In this document: piece after piece, positions 1 through 12,258 of the stretch
How positions within the stretch are numbered: the first letter of the stretch is position 1
How the letters are laid out: each line of letters begins with the position of its first letter
Assembly: GCA_017654935.2 (NCBI GenBank)
Contig: CM065711.1
Span: forward strand, 30,177,530-30,241,529
Source: Phymorhynchus buccinoides
Lineage: Eukaryota; Mollusca; Gastropoda; Neogastropoda; Raphitomidae
Direction of reading: 5' to 3'
Length of the DNA stretch: 64,000 nucleotides
Position numbers and translations under genes: made by a program
Notes under the pieces: generated by a model
What the model was told of the DNA's origin: nothing
The model's input: only the letters and a program-made list of their open reading frames with translations
Database searches by the model: none

Positions 1-177
1 CCAATAAAATCTAAATTCATATTGGTTTCTAGATTTTTAGATTTACAAAACTCTATTAGCTCTTCTAATTTATTGAGATGGGTACAGTCTGCATGGATAA
101 TTTTATCTAAACTATTGGAGAAGTGTATATAGAATTCTTTAGCCGTTAGATCTGTTAATGGTCTATTTAAGGACTAT
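1..177 (-). mobile_element. LINE fragment, distal part of the interrupted CR1-like element
   Basis: Read on the minus strand this stretch stays open and encodes a segment containing LTAKEFYIHF, the kind of sequence that follows the endonuclease-RT linker in CR1-like LINEs. It continues the minus-strand element at 706-1906. The two parts are separated by a plus-strand LINE 3' end at 178-705. It runs off the left edge, so the RT core is outside the window. The family assignment comes from motif memory only. Confidence 0.5.
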
Positions 178-705
178 TTGAGGAGGGGGGCGCGCTGGGT
201 CGTCAACCGTCACCGCCAGACTTCCAGCGTAGACTCCATATATGAGCAACTGGACTGGTCCCGCTATCAGAGTGAAGAAAAAAGGCACGGCTCACCAACT
301 TCTTCAAGTTCCATCATGGAGAATTGGCGATCAACTCCTCCAGAAAGCCAGCCCCCAGCCCTCCAACAAGATCTACTCGTTTCCTGCATGCTGAGGCGTA
401 CCAACTGCCAGCATGCAGGACTCTGTACCGTCAGCAGTCCTTCTTCCCTCGGACCATTGCCGAGTCCTGCTCCCTTCTGTGGCAGTGTCATCAGCCACAG
501 TGGGAGCCTTCAGCCAGATCTACCCCCCCCCCCTTCCCCCCTCCCCCCCCCCCCCCCCCCTCGGACTTTACCTCCACCCTCATCCACTTTAAACCACCCC
601 CCTAACCTAAGCGCAGAAACTTTAAAAAACCAAGTTAATCTTCAGAATCTTCAGTACGATGAAGGTGGAAGATCAAACGAAGAAGAAGAAGAAGAAGAAG
701 AAGAC
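178..705 (+). mobile_element. 5'-truncated LINE 3' end nested in another LINE, with a (GAA)n tail
   Basis: The plus strand encodes the C-terminal end of a LINE ORF2 in two frames: RRGARWVVNRHRQTSSVDSI first, then LPACRTLYRQQSFFPRTIAE after a frameshift. The arrangement of a NRHRQTSSVD block, an RTLYRQQSFFPRTI block and a short stop-rich tail is typical of the last 100 residues of CR1/Jockey-like pol. A run of C follows at about 530-560, and a (GAA)n tail lies at about 679-704. Minus-strand LINE coding sequence resumes on both sides, so this is an insertion into that element. I found no clear target-site duplication. The long plus-strand ORF 178-864 mixes this frame with host sequence and is not a gene. 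Confidence 0.6.
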
Positions 706-1906
706 ACATTGCTTTTCCCAGATAATTGGTTTATGGCTTTCCATATAGATTTCGTATCTCGTTTAGAAGAAATTAGTTCACTAAAATACTTTTTGCTGGC
801 TGCTCTTTTCATCATAGTTATCTTATTGCGTTGCTTTTTAAAACTCTTCATTGTTACCAGATGATTGAGGCAAATGTTCACGACTATTTATTTCAACATT
901 TATCTCTTCATTTAGCCATGGAGGTTTTCCTTCAAGCTTTACTCGTCTAAATTTACACGGTGCATGTTTATCAAAAACAGGTAAAAAGGCACTGTACCAC
1001 ACCTCAAGAGCTATGTCATGGTCAGTATGTTGATATACCTCTGAGAAATCTGTAGTGCTTATAGATCAGACAAAAATGATTCTGGATTAAAGTTTTTGTA
1101 ACAACAATAAGTAATAGATTCATGAGTACAGCGGGGAATTTTTACACCTTTTTTATTCCAAGTTAAACAAACTGGAAAATGGTCACTAAGTCCCAAAATG
1201 GGTACAGACGTTTCAACTATGTTTCTGGTATTAGTAACGTAAATATGATCTATTAAAGTTTCAGATGTTGCTGTTTTTCTTGTGGGAGAGTTTACTAATT
1301 GGGTTAAGTCATAGGATTCTGTAATTCTTTTCCAAGTATTGTTAGGTTTAAGTAGGTCGATATTGAAATCGCCAAGAAGTACAACTTCAGTTGAATCATT
1401 CAAAACATCTTCTATCATTAATTCAAAACGATTAAACCAATCTCTGGGTTTCTATATAACAATCCTATAACTATGGGTTTGCTTTTTTTCAGATAGACTT
1501 CTAACCAGATGCATTTAATATTATGCTTATCAAAACGAGTCAGATGTTTATAATTTACTGATTGGTGTATGAATGCTACTAGACCTGTTTCAAGTTTACA
1601 TGTTGCATCCTTACGTATGATATTATATCCTGGTATCGTAATAATACTGTCATCGATCACTTGCGATAATCTACTTTCAGAAAAACCGAAAACGTGAAAA
1701 CAGTTTCCAGAATTTGACAAAAATTGTGGAACCTCTGACAATTTATTAAGTAAATGACAAGCGTTTAAAAAATATCCAATTTTAAAACCGATTTTGGACA
1801 GCCACTTTTGATGATTCATGCTTCGATGCTTAGCGTCAGAAAGTGATAAATATAAGACAACTACAGCTGTCACAAACAGGAGAACAATAAATGTATTCCA
1901 TTTCAA
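706..1906 (-). pseudogene. LINE apurinic endonuclease plus linker to RT, frameshifted
   Basis: From 1906 downward the minus strand encodes an exonuclease-endonuclease-phosphatase domain: FGFSESRL near the start, GLVAFIHQSVNYKHL in the middle, then the catalytic blocks LLGDFNIDLL and LSDHFPVCLTW, and finally a linker with KPPWLNEEI and RDTKSIWKAINQLSGKS. In family terms this is the target-nicking nuclease of a CR1/Jockey-type non-LTR retrotransposon. The frame changes once near 1435-1445, just after LLYRNP, and again between the endonuclease and the linker. The element is therefore dead. The reading frame is interrupted at about 705 by the nested LINE end. Confidence 0.75.
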
Positions 1907-2759
1907 GCAAACAAAAGTACAAGAGGAAAAAGAAAAAACTCACGCAAGTTGAGAAACAATGTCAGTAAGTAAATAACAATACCAATGCTTAAACTAAGCA
2001 AGGGGAAAAGCAAAACTTAATATCCATGCGAGCTAGTACCAACAGTACTAATACAAGTAACTGTCACACCAGTATTATGTGTAAAAGATTGTGCTGGCTT
2101 TCACAGCACAGAGCTACCTTCAAAAAGTATACACAGTTAGTGGTGTTTGTGGTTTCTTTGATCAAATATTATCTCCATTATGGGTAGAACCTCTGGCATC
2201 CTTTATGGATCCACCACTATTAACAGTGGCATTTTAAGCTATAAAACCTTTTCAAGCCACATTTTAAAGCGCATGGAGGGTTGGTAGTGTTTTGTGGTAT
2301 AATTTGTTCATAGCAGTATTATGTGTGTGTGTGAGGTCGAGGTCGCTTGCCGTAGGTTCGAGTGACTGCCCTGTAAACATGCCGGCGTCGTTCCAATGCT
2401 GGTTATATGTCGTTTATACCATCATGCCAGTACTTGAGTGCGATGCTGGCATGTAATCGTCCCAGCTTTGCCGCGATGCACACCTGATGGGGAGCCAGTT
2501 ATGGGACGATGCTGGCAACTTACCTTTGGGGCTAGCGTCGTAGTGGTCACATCGTTGCTATGCTGGCAGTGTATTGGCCCGATACTGGGCAGTACATCGT
2601 TTTGATTCTGGTTCCATTCTGGATGAATGATGGCAGACGTGTCGTTTTGATTGTGGCAGTGCAGTGTACATGCGTGTTGCTGTGGTAGTGATGGCATGAT
2701 TCTGGCCCAGATCTGGCAATGCCGTGACGGCAAATCTGCTTGTTGCTAGATTTGTGTCA
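1907..2759. other. No gene recognised
   Basis: I see no domain, splice-like exon or RNA gene. From about 2330 to 2740 the sequence is richer in G and C and repeats short TGCCAGCAT/CGATGCTGGC words, which suggests a decayed simple or satellite sequence. Confidence 0.4.
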
Positions 2760-3575
2760 GAATCAGTTTGGTTCTGGGTACGTTACGGGCATGGGTATTA
2801 CTGGGTCAGAGGGGTCTGGGTAGGTACTACAGAGACATAAAGGGTTATGGGTATGGGTATCACTGGGGCAGACAGTTCTGGGTACCGGTATTACTGGGAC
2901 ATAGGGGATTCTGCACGAAAACAGGTATTATTGGAACATAGAGGATTCTGAATATGGGTATCACTGGGACAAATTCTGAAACCGGGTATTACTGGAACAA
3001 AGAGGATTCTGAAACAGGGTATTACTGGGCAAAGCAAGTTCTGAATACAGGTGTTAGTCTGAGGCAAAGAGGGTTCTGAATACGAGTATTTATAGGGCAT
3101 AGATAGTTCTGAATACGGTATTTATGGGCAAAGAGAGTTCTGAATACGGGTATTTATAGGGCATAATAGGGTTCTGAATACGGATATGTATGGGATATTG
3201 AGGGTTCTGTCGTGAATACAAGCATTACTGGGGAAAAGAGGGTACTGAATATAGGTATTCATAGGGCATAGAGGGTTCTGAATATGGGTATTCATGGGGT
3301 ATTGAGGATACTTCCGTGAATACGGGTATTACTGGGGGATGGGGGTGGGGTGGATACAGGTAGTCAGGGATTATGAGAGTTCTGAATATGGGTATAACTG
3401 GGACACAGATCTGGATACAGGGGCATGGAGGGTTCTGAATACGGGTATTACTGGAGCACAGATGGTTTGGATGCAGGTATTACTGGAGCACAGATGGTTT
3501 GGATGCAGGTATTACTGGAGCACAAATGGTTTGGATGCAGGTATTACTGGAGCACAGATGGTTTTGAGTACGGCT
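2760..3575. repeat. Degenerate minisatellite, period about 32-33 bp
   Basis: The unit is built around GGGTTCTGAATACGGGTATTA and varies strongly through most of the block. From about 3440 to 3566 the units are nearly identical with an exact 32-bp spacing (ATGCAG at 3471, 3503 and 3535). The right end is therefore the most recently homogenised part. The plus-strand ORFs here are repeat translations. Confidence 0.8.
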
Positions 3576-3780
3576 ATTGGCCATTGCAACAGCCATCCTT
3601 TGCCAGAGTGAATGCCCTTGGTAGATGCTTGAGTACTGACCAAAGGGCAATAAATAACTCTCGCCAATAACCCTATTTGAGGCCACTAAATGGCTGCCTT
3701 TCGCAAGAGTGAATGCCCTTTTCAGTACTGACCAACAAGGGCTTCACTCTCACTGTCAAGGGCGTTAATAACCGTAGTTG
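3576..3780. repeat. Imperfect direct duplication
   Basis: A block containing AGAGTGAATGCCCTT and GTACTGACCA occurs near 3606-3640 and again near 3706-3735. The copies are about 100 bp apart and diverged. Confidence 0.55.
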
Positions 3781-3952
3781 CAGTGGCCAATAGCTAGAAC
3801 ATGAAGGGTCTGGAACATAGGGTTTTGGGCACGGGTATTAAGCATGGAAAGTACAGGATTTACGGGAGCACAGACTATAGAGGGTGCTTGGTATAAATGT
3901 TAGCAAAGAGCATAGAGTAAAGTCAGATGACAACACAAACAGAAAGACTAAG

Positions 3953-3956
<4 letters not shown>

Positions 3957-4047
<91 letters not shown>
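3957..4047. repeat. (GA)n microsatellite
   Basis: Almost uninterrupted GA dinucleotides with a single T interruption near 4019. Confidence 0.95.
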
Positions 4048-4051
<4 letters not shown>

Positions 4052-4247
4052 AGAAAGACTATCGGAAGACTATAGAAAGAGGCAGAGAAAGAGAAAGGGA
4101 AAGAGATAAGAAGAAAAGAGAAAAGAAATACACATCAAACAGATGGGCAGAGAGAGAGAGAGAAGAGAAAAACTTGAAAACTTGAAACTTTGACTTGAAC
4201 TTTATTTTGCAAGGATAAAGATTTAGGCAACGCCTAGTCTTCCAAAG

Positions 4248-4369
<122 letters not shown>

Positions 4370-4505
4370 TGGGGTGGAAACCCTGAGTACCAATACATTT
4401 CATGCTTCCAATTTTATATTTTTAAAACAGCATCATTTTAAATCAAATCAAGATCATACACAAAACATATGAAGTTAGTGTACAAAAGCAAATTAACATC
4501 AAGAG

Positions 4506-4608
<103 letters not shown>

Positions 4609-4774
4609 TTGTTCTGGAGTGAGAGCAAAGACAAAAAATATATTACATTATCAGTCTTAGCATCTTCACATGGGGACGCGTAAATATTACCACATTTTTG
4701 TTTTGCTTAGATTAACAAGACACAGACGACTGCTGGGTTATAATCATCATATAGTAAAAAGCCAAGTGTCCGTG

Positions 4775-5130
4775 TGTGTGTGTGTCTGAAACACGAAACG
4801 GGCCTTATAACTCCGCCGTTTTTCGACCGAATCGCTTCAAATTTGCTGTCAGCCCTAACGGGGCGATGGCAACAGCAACCGAGGCGGCCGTATCATTTGC
4901 GCGGTTTCGCAAATGCGCGAAACGCGCATCCGCCGGCCTCTCAGCGCCCGTATCTCCGGCGTTTCTAGACCGATTGCCTTCGCATTTGGCAGGTAGATGA
5001 CCTGGGACGGTGACTATCCGTGTGCCAAATCGGAAGCGAATCGGTTCAGAAACGCGCACGCTATATTTCGCGGACCCGGCAAAACCAGTACTCAGCGTTA
5101 CCAGTACATGGCGTTACCAGTACGGTGCAT
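4775..5130. repeat. Dispersed repeat family C copy, GC-rich
   Basis: This contains TTTTTCGACCGAATCGCTTC followed by an AAATTTG block. The core recurs at 9905-10050, 25912-26010 and 30955-31090. The copy here is GC-rich, with many CGCG words and a second internal near-repeat (GACCGATTGCCTTCGCATTTGG near 4970). At 5085-5150 there are about four 22-bp units built on CAGTACxxxGCGTTAC. Confidence 0.6.
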
Positions 5131-6869
5131 TGCCAGTACTAGGCGTTGCGCTAGTTATTCATAAAATAAAAACAAAGTCGAATTTGAAACCCCATTGATG
5201 TGTGCTCGGCTGGGTGTTCTTTGGTCTAGCCAGTGGTGCTCAGCTGTGCACGCCCTAGCTAGGAGCCCTTATTTATCTAGTTTTGTTTTTGTTTTGGGCA
5301 GAGACTCGGGGTACGGGTCCGTATCTCACTCTCCAGGCTGCGGGTACGGCGCTCGATCATGGGACGCATACATTTATTTGTGCGCAAATGTCTTCAAAAA
5401 CTACTGACATTAAATCAGACATGTTTCTAACCCTATTTCCTTACCAAGATGCATTAAACCAGCGTTAAATATATGAAATAAGAAAATGCATTTGTTGACA
5501 AAACATTTGACTAAGAAGAAGTGTTGCACCAATGCCGTACCCGTGGCCACTGTTGTTTTTCTTCCCGTGCTGCAGAATTCTTTTAACCCCAGTCCCAGTA
5601 TTATTACCGGTGATGATTGGTAGAAGAAAGATTTAATAAAATAAAAAAGGAAAAAAGTTTCAAATTCGACTTCGTTTTTATACTGCTTTAGATAAGGGTT
5701 TCATCTCAAACTTTCATTCAAAACAATACTTTACATTAAAATAAATATATATGTATCTAAACAAAATGGGTAATTTTGCGCTTGTGTGAAATCTAAAACA
5801 ACGAAAAAGAGACTGAATTTCACGATTGAGAGAGAGAACGTGTGCGTGTGCTTTGTGCAGATGGTGCTGATGATGACAATAATGAATGAAAGGAGTGAAA
5901 GGCGTCCCGCTGTGAAAAGTCTAGGCATGTAGTTACTCAAATCACGTGGGTTTTTTGCTCGCGACCAGTCGACTACGCATGGAAACAAGAAACTCGAAAA
6001 TGATTGACATTGTTGTACTGTGGGAGCGTGAACATCATAACTTGCATTAAACTCTGGGACAAGTTCAATACTGTAGACAGAAGAAAAAAATAAGAGTATC
6101 GCCGAGCGGCAGCTATTGATGAAAACTTAATCAATCGAACCATAGCAAATCCACCACCAAGGATGTAACTGCAAATATAAACAAGATGTGGCAAAAACAA
6201 CTTTTTTGGCACACCCAAGGTCAGAGATAAGATCAATAATATAAACAGTACCCAGTAGTAGGCTTATGCCTACATACAAAGGCACGGTTGGAGACTGCAA
6301 CTTCACTGACATGAAAGACATGTCTATCACAGGTATTTTTGGTCTTTGTACTTCAAGACCAAGGCCTTCATGTGGCGGGGGTGTTCTCAACCAAGCTGTA
6401 CCCACCCCTTGTTCTTAGCTTTCCTATTGTTCTGCCTACCATGTCTTTTACTAAAACAATTTTACTATCTCTATTTCCCCTATAAAGTCTCCCAACAAAA
6501 TCTGCAGTTTCCCATTTTAATCTATTCTTTCATCTTTCCTTACAAATCTATCTTTTGAATGTTCCTTTTAGCGGGGGTTCTATGTTGCAGAATTAACCAG
6601 AATTGTGCACTTCGTGCAACAAGCACAATACTTTGGTATATTGTTCTTTACAATGTTATAATTGATTTGAGATTTGAAGCCACTTCAAAATCGTTTTTTA
6701 TTTTGAGAAATAAATAAAAAAGATGAGCCAAAACTGCAGATGATTTTCTAGCACGAGGTGCCCGCAGTGAATATTATCAAGCAAAATGAATGTAAGCTAA
6801 TATTATGTTCTAATGCTAAAACGTTGGACAATGATATATCGTGTATGAAAATACATATGTTGATCCAAA
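5131..6869. other. No gene recognised
   Basis: AT-rich sequence without a credible coding frame, splice-bounded exon or RNA gene. ORFs up to 92 codons on the minus strand at 5731-6405 have no recognisable motif, and their composition matches the surrounding noncoding DNA. Confidence 0.4.
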
Positions 6870-8994
6870 ATGACAAGAATGGCATCAGTGTTCTTTGCAC
6901 TTGATCAGCAGAATTATGCAAGGTGGCTGACTGTACACATAAATGACATGGGGAACATCAGTGCCAATGAGTCTCATGAGTTCAACAAAGGCCACTTTGT
7001 GCCCAAGAAAACTGCTCGCACATTTTCCAAGATTGCACTAGACCATGCCCATGAGCAAAACAACGCCATAGTCAAAGGTGAAGGTGGCGCTGTCAGACTC
7101 ACAGACAATCCGTCTGCAATCAGACGGTGGATGGTCAGTGGCCCTGAAGTCTCACGTGTCATCAAAGAGTTTGAGACATCCCTGGAAAGAGATGATAATG
7201 ATGAGTTATCAATTCACCATGAGCAATCAAGAGCGTTTCAAGAAGCCTTCCGCAGTGATGTGATGAAGCTGACTGCAACCACCCAAGAGGCAAGCAACCC
7301 TTTTTCAGAGATGAGTGCCGAATACATCACACTTCACAATTAGAACATTGTGTGTCCAGCAGCACACGAGTCCATAAAACAACTGATGGCGACTGGAGAT
7401 CAACAATTCAAGGCTTTCATCCATGATCGACTCTTGAAAAAGACCAAGCTGTTGTCAGATCCCATCAAGAGAAACAACCTGGTATTGATTTCAGGCGTAA
7501 AGGGGAAGAAGAAAAATGCGAGCTCCTACAAATTATCAAGCCTCAAGAATGACTGCCACCTCTTCTCCAGGCTATACATAGCTTGCCAGACATGCAGTGG
7601 AGGCCTCGATGATTTCTTCACCTATGAGAATCAGGCCACTCCTCCCTCACTCTCTTCTGCAGGAAAACTCAGGTCCGCCTCAAAAGCAAGCCTGCTTGAG
7701 TGCCTTGAAGCTGTGCATCCACCGGAAGAAAATAGGCCTGCAGCGGATGTGATGATTGTTGATGGGGCTGCTGTTGTCAACATGATTAGGCCAGGGGCTG
7801 CAAAAACATTTGGATCCTACGCAGAAAGTGTATTCCTGCCTTACATCACGCAGATACTGCTGAATGTTGATCGTTTGGATCTTGTCTTTGACATCTACAG
7901 ATCTGACAGTTTGAAAAGTTGCACCAGGGACAACAGAGGAGTTGGAAAGAGGAGACGAGTCAGCCCTGAAACAGTCATACCACCAAACTGGCACACAGTT
8001 TTCTCAGGGTTGACTCAAACAAATCTGAGCTTTTCCACTACCTCGCTCAGTGTGCTATCACGCTTGATACTGACAAACAAATCATTAGCACTCAAGGGTC
8101 CTTTGCTGTCTCCAACAGTCCTGCAGAGCTGAGTGACCTGTCTCCATGCACACATGAGGAAGCTGACAGCTGGATGATGGTCCACCTCTGCCATGCTGCC
8201 AAGGACAGCAGGAGGATCCTTCTCAGAACTGTGGACACTGACGTCGTCGTCCTAGCTGTTGCCGCAGCATCACGCCATCCGTCACATGAGGTGTGGGTGT
8301 CCATGGGTACTGGGAAGGATCTCAGACACATCGCTGCTCATCACATCGCAGGGGCCCTTGGTCCGGAGAAGTCATGTTGCCTGCCCATCTTTCACAGTTT
8401 CACAGGCTGTGACACTGTGTCTTTCTTCAGTGGAGTGGGGAAGAAGAAGGCGTGGGATGTATGAGGTGCCTCTGAGGATGTCACCAGGACTTTTCTGGCA
8501 CTGTCTGAACCTCCATGTGAGCTGACATCCACACACAGAGCTGCACTGGAGTGCTTTGTTGTGCTCTTGTATGACAAAACAAGCAACTGTCTCGACGTCA
8601 ACAGTGCCAGGAGACACCTATTCAGCCCAAAGGGCCGGCAGATTGAGAATGTTCCACCAACCAGTGAGGCGCTGCTGCAGCACACGAAGAGGGCCATCTA
8701 CCAAGGCAGCTACATTTGGGGCCAGGCAGACCGCCCAGTACAAACTCTTCCAAATCCGTCTGCTTGGGGTTGGCGGTTCGTTGCAGGACAGTGGGAGCCT
8801 TTCTGGACCAGCCTTCTAGAAGCATCTAGAGTGTGCAGAGAACTGCTGAAATGTGGCTGCAAGAAGGCCTGCAGGACAAAACACTAAAGGTGCCGGAAAC
8901 AGGGACTACAGTGCACTGCTCTCTGCAGTTGTGCTTGCCTGTCATCGAAACCCAGCAGCAACTAGGTGAGTCACCCTACACAGCCCCCCCCCCC
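6870..8994 (+). pseudogene. Broken gene of an uncharacterised accessory family with a PIN-like DTDVVVLAV segment and a C-terminal CXC motif
   Basis: One homologous reading path runs through the region with four breaks. Its parts are QNYARWLTVHINDM near the start, RRWMVSGPEVSR, SSLKNDCHLFSRLYIACQT, a segment with VMIVDGAAVVNM, then HEEADSW and RTVDTDVVVLAVA, GPEKSCCLPIFHSFTGCDTV, GSYIWGQADRP, WGWRF, and a cysteine-rich tail CGCKKACRTKH...CRKQGLQCTALCSCAC that resembles a tesmin/CXC unit. I recognise this layout from multi-copy uncharacterised proteins of molluscs and cnidarians, but I know no established function. Breaks are an in-frame TAG at 7341-7343, a one-base frame change near 8005-8015, TGA at 8462-8464 and TAA at 8885-8887 inside the cysteine tail. 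No intron is visible over 2 kb, which fits a mobile or retrocopied gene. Acid residues in VIDGAA and DTDVV could be metal ligands of a PIN/FEN-like nuclease; that is inference. Confidence 0.65.
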
Positions 8995-9239
8995 CACCCC
9001 TCGTGCCGCCGCACCTGCTGGCAGTACACAAAACTGGTTATGTACACAATATATGTTATTGTAAAATATCTACATTATGAAGGCTTTCTTGCTTGAAATG
9101 AGTCTAGATGACTTGTGGTTATGCTGATTTGGTTCCGTCATCTATTATCATGAATAGCACTGTAAACTAACTTTCATTTGCGGGAATTATATTCAAAATT
9201 GATTTGTTGTTCAAAAACATTTTTTGTTCTTTTCTTGAT

Positions 9240-9690
9240 TGTGGCTCATCAGGTTTTCTTCAGGATATAGCACTGTCCTTTTTTGCCAGATTTGGTGTTA
9301 TGGGTGAAAATGAATGATTGTACAGCATACGATTCCCCTTTTTGCTGGCAGCCATCTTGGAAATTGCTCAAATACTCAAATTTTCCATTGTTTTTTAATA
9401 GACCTGTATCAGGTTATGTTCAGGGCATGAAATTGTCCTTCTCAGCCAGATTTGGTGTTTGTAGCATTAAATGAACAATTATGCAAAATATATTCCATTT
9501 TTTTGTGTCGGCCATTTTGAAAAATGCCCCCAAAACACGTTTTTACAAATTTTTCATGGTGGCTCTTAATCAGGTTTTGTTCAGGACATAAAACTGGCCA
9601 TCTCTGCCAAATTTGGTGCTTGTTGCATGAAGTGCACGATTTTGCAACATAGAACCCCCGCTATTTCTCTCTCTGATCTATTGGACAATT
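9240..9690. repeat. Three degenerate tandem copies, period about 159 bp
   Basis: A block ATCAGGTT...GCCAGATTTGGTGTT recurs with its CAGGTT at 9250, 9409 and 9569. The copies have diverged strongly. Confidence 0.7.
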
Positions 9691-9889
9691 TATGACATGC
9701 CAATGTGGGTTTTTTTAAATCATTGTTCACTGGCTTCCACACGTGAGACCTTGCGCACTTGAGTGGGCACCTGTTGTCCATTCTGCAGTGCATGTGGCCT
9801 ATGGCGCTTTTAGGTCTTTTTTAAATTTTACTAGCATGCGTTTGTTACCCTTTTTAGTTCCTGAAGCTTCGTGTGTTTTTGTTTCATCT

Positions 9890-10120
9890 GTTCGTCCGTT
9901 CATGCGTGTGTCTGGCCGCGTTTTCTCCCGAACCGCTTGACAGAATCGCTTCAATGTTTGCGTGGTGGTGTGTCACTAAGAGATGAAGGCATCGGCGCAT
10001 AAATTATCGCAATCGTGACCTTGACGTATGACCTTGTCCTTGAAAACGTAAAATCTGTAAAAAGGCCATAACTTCTACACCGTTGGACTTCACATTTGGC
10101 ATATAGGTGCATTGATGTAT
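9890..10120. repeat. Dispersed repeat family C copy
   Basis: This shows TTCTCCCGAACCGCTTGACA, GAATCGCTTCAATGTTTG, and then GACCTTGACGTATGACCTTG. The same order occurs at 25912-26010 and 30955-31090. No coding capacity is seen. Confidence 0.65.
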
Positions 10121-10399
10121 GGCAAATTTGACAATAGTAAAGCAATCAAGGTGAAGGTCAATTAATAAACGCTTCAGATAGTGTGTCATGGTATATGACG
10201 TAGATTATAAGACATCTGAGCAAAAATTATTGGCGTGCTGATCTTGACCTTGCAGTTTGACCTTGAAACGCAAAATTTCCTTCTCAGCGCTATATATTTC
10301 TTGTCTGAGCTGTATTTTGTGAACTCTGAGAAGATAGAATCCTTCAAATTTTCTGTGAAGGTGTGAGACTAACAGTAAAACACATTGGTACCGGTATGT

Positions 10400-11045
10400 A
10401 AATTATGCCTCGGGAATGAAATGTCACCGAGCGGCAGACATGTTTCCATTTTTCTTCACCTCTTATATCTCATGAAATAATGCATGGAATAACTCCAAAT
10501 TTTGTGTGTGGGTGTAAGAATAAGAGTAACAGACATTGTAGTATGCCACAAGGCTTATGCCACGTAGGGATGCACCCCGGTAAATGTCCAGTGAAGGGTG
10601 TGAAGCTGAGCAAGGAGGCAGACATGTGTCTCCGAGTTCACCGAGAGGCAGACAGGTGTGTACACCCTACTGATTAAGGATGTACATACCAGTGAAGGAC
10701 AGGGTGTAATATCAAGAGTAAAAACATTGTAGCGCAAAATGTGCCATGCAGGGTAGGTGCCACCCCACCGCTTAAGGGTGTGCAACCCTGTACAGGATGT
10801 GTATTCCAGTCAAGGGTGTGTAAGTGTATCATCCAAAGGACGCAAGGAGGACGACGTCTAAGATGTGAGGGGGATCATGCCACATGAGGCTTAAATGTCA
10901 CCGAGAGGCAGACATGTCTCTGTGTGAAGGGTATGCACCCCGGTAAAGGACATGCACTCCAGTGAAGGGTGTGAAGCTGTATCACCCAAAGGACGCAAGG
11001 AGGACAAGGGGATCTAAGATGTCACCGAGAGGCAGGGTGTGAAGA
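10400..11045. repeat. Complex degenerate tandem repeat, period about 150 bp
   Basis: Recurring blocks are TCACCGAGAGGCAGACATGT (about 10424, 10638, 10900, 11020), CCAAAGGACGCAAGGAGGAC (about 10834 and 10988) and AGTGAAGGGTGTGAAGCTG. Order is partly shuffled. Confidence 0.65.
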
Positions 11046-11087
11046 GTGTGCCATGCGGCGATGCCATAAGATGTTGCCATATGCCAT

Positions 11088-11175
11088 TGTTTTTTTTTTT
11101 TTTTTTTGCCAATTGCCCAGTTTCTTGTCACTCAAGCGCAGATGTGTCATGCTGCTGTTATGTGCCCGTTTGCCC
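11088..11175 (-). mobile_element. 5'-truncated family A (A1) retroposon end
   Basis: A run of 17 T is followed by sequence homologous to the A1 tail (GCGCAGATGTGTCATGCTGC). It interrupts the YqaJ-like reading frame at its C-terminal end, so the insertion is younger than that gene. Confidence 0.5.
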
Positions 11176-11720
11176 GCTCTGGATCTTATCTGCCGCGCTT
11201 TCTCTTCATTATCCCGACCATACCTTATGGTGGGAGGCAAGTTGTCCTCACAAAGAGAACTACCTTTCATTAAGGCATCAGCAGTTTTGTCACAGTCAGT
11301 TGAACACAGTACTTTCTTTATGTTAGAAGCAGTTACCAGGCCTTTTCTCATTCCGAGCCAGTTTTTGTTAAGTCGCTGACCTCTAGTTGACTTTTTCAAT
11401 TAGTCCTACTTCAGCTTCATCATATTTGAGAGTGTCAAAAACCATTCAGCACAGTCACAGTCATCAAAGCATACATGTCCATCAAGAAAGACACACAAAC
11501 TTTGCATTAGCGTTGAGCATGCCAGGGGTTGAGCTGCAAAGGGGGCATCTTTTGGCTGAATCTCCCCAACGTGTAACATGCAAGCGTCTGGTTGACATTC
11601 GTTGACATCTTTCAGGAAGTTTTCCACTGGTGCCAGCACTGTGGTGTCTGCTACTGGCCTGTATACACCTTGGAGGGGATGAATTCGTCTGCACACACAC
11701 AGTGACAAAAGGAGAAAAAA
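11130..11720 (-). pseudogene. YqaJ-like exonuclease-domain part of a SWIM/YqaJ gene, degraded
   Basis: On the minus strand an apparent acceptor (GTGTGTGCAG) precedes coding sequence starting at about 11688 with YRPVADTTVLAPVENFLKDV. Further on, NKNWLGMRKGLVTASNIKKV and PPTIRYGRDNEEKARQ match the start of YqaJ-type nuclease domains, where W..MR...TAS and the GR.NE.xA blocks are conserved. In family terms such domains are recombinase-like exonucleases that animals carry next to SWIM zinc fingers. The frame breaks twice near 11400-11430 at short T and A runs, leaving stops between the two blocks. A family A tail truncates the end near 11175. The catalytic QxK motif is not visible, so I judge it non-functional. 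Confidence 0.55.
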
Positions 11721-11739
11721 GGTAACGAGACAGACAGAC

Positions 11740-12258
11740 AATCATAATAATGGACTAAGATAGTTTGAGGCCGATAAGCCTTGTAAACTTTATACATTGC
11801 CTTTGAAAACAATATTGCATCATCATTCAAGATTCCCCTCGAGAGACTTCCAGGATAGAACAATCATGTTCAAAATATCCCAAATCCTTTGTGATTGATT
11901 TTTATATAATTCAAAACAACAACTGAAGTTCAGTTTCTGGCAGGGATCGATCTTGCCACTGGACATCATAGGTCATTTGACAAGTTTGAAGGAAATATAA
12001 TAGGTCATTTTCATAAAACAATAACTTGAATAAGTCATAATGTAAAAAATAAAAAAAATACAACTTGAGAGCAACAAAAACTGTTTTCTATGACACGTCT
12101 TGAAATCAATCACATAGTTTCACAGATTGCATGTTCAAAGACATGAGAACAGTTTTGTTGTTGTTTTTTTGCATGAGAACAAATGGTACAGTACTATGAA
12201 ATGTAAAGTAATAGTAGGGCGTTTTGATTATTTTTGGGTCTATTGCTCCCCCAAAGTC
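11740..12258. other. No gene recognised
   Basis: AT-rich intergenic or intronic sequence between parts of the minus-strand SWIM/YqaJ gene. It may be part of its intron. Nothing else is seen. Confidence 0.35.

Noticed and set aside
178..864. A 228-codon plus-strand ORF
   Set aside because: It joins a frameshifted LINE C-terminus, poly-C, the GAA tail and antisense LINE sequence. The open frame is accidental.
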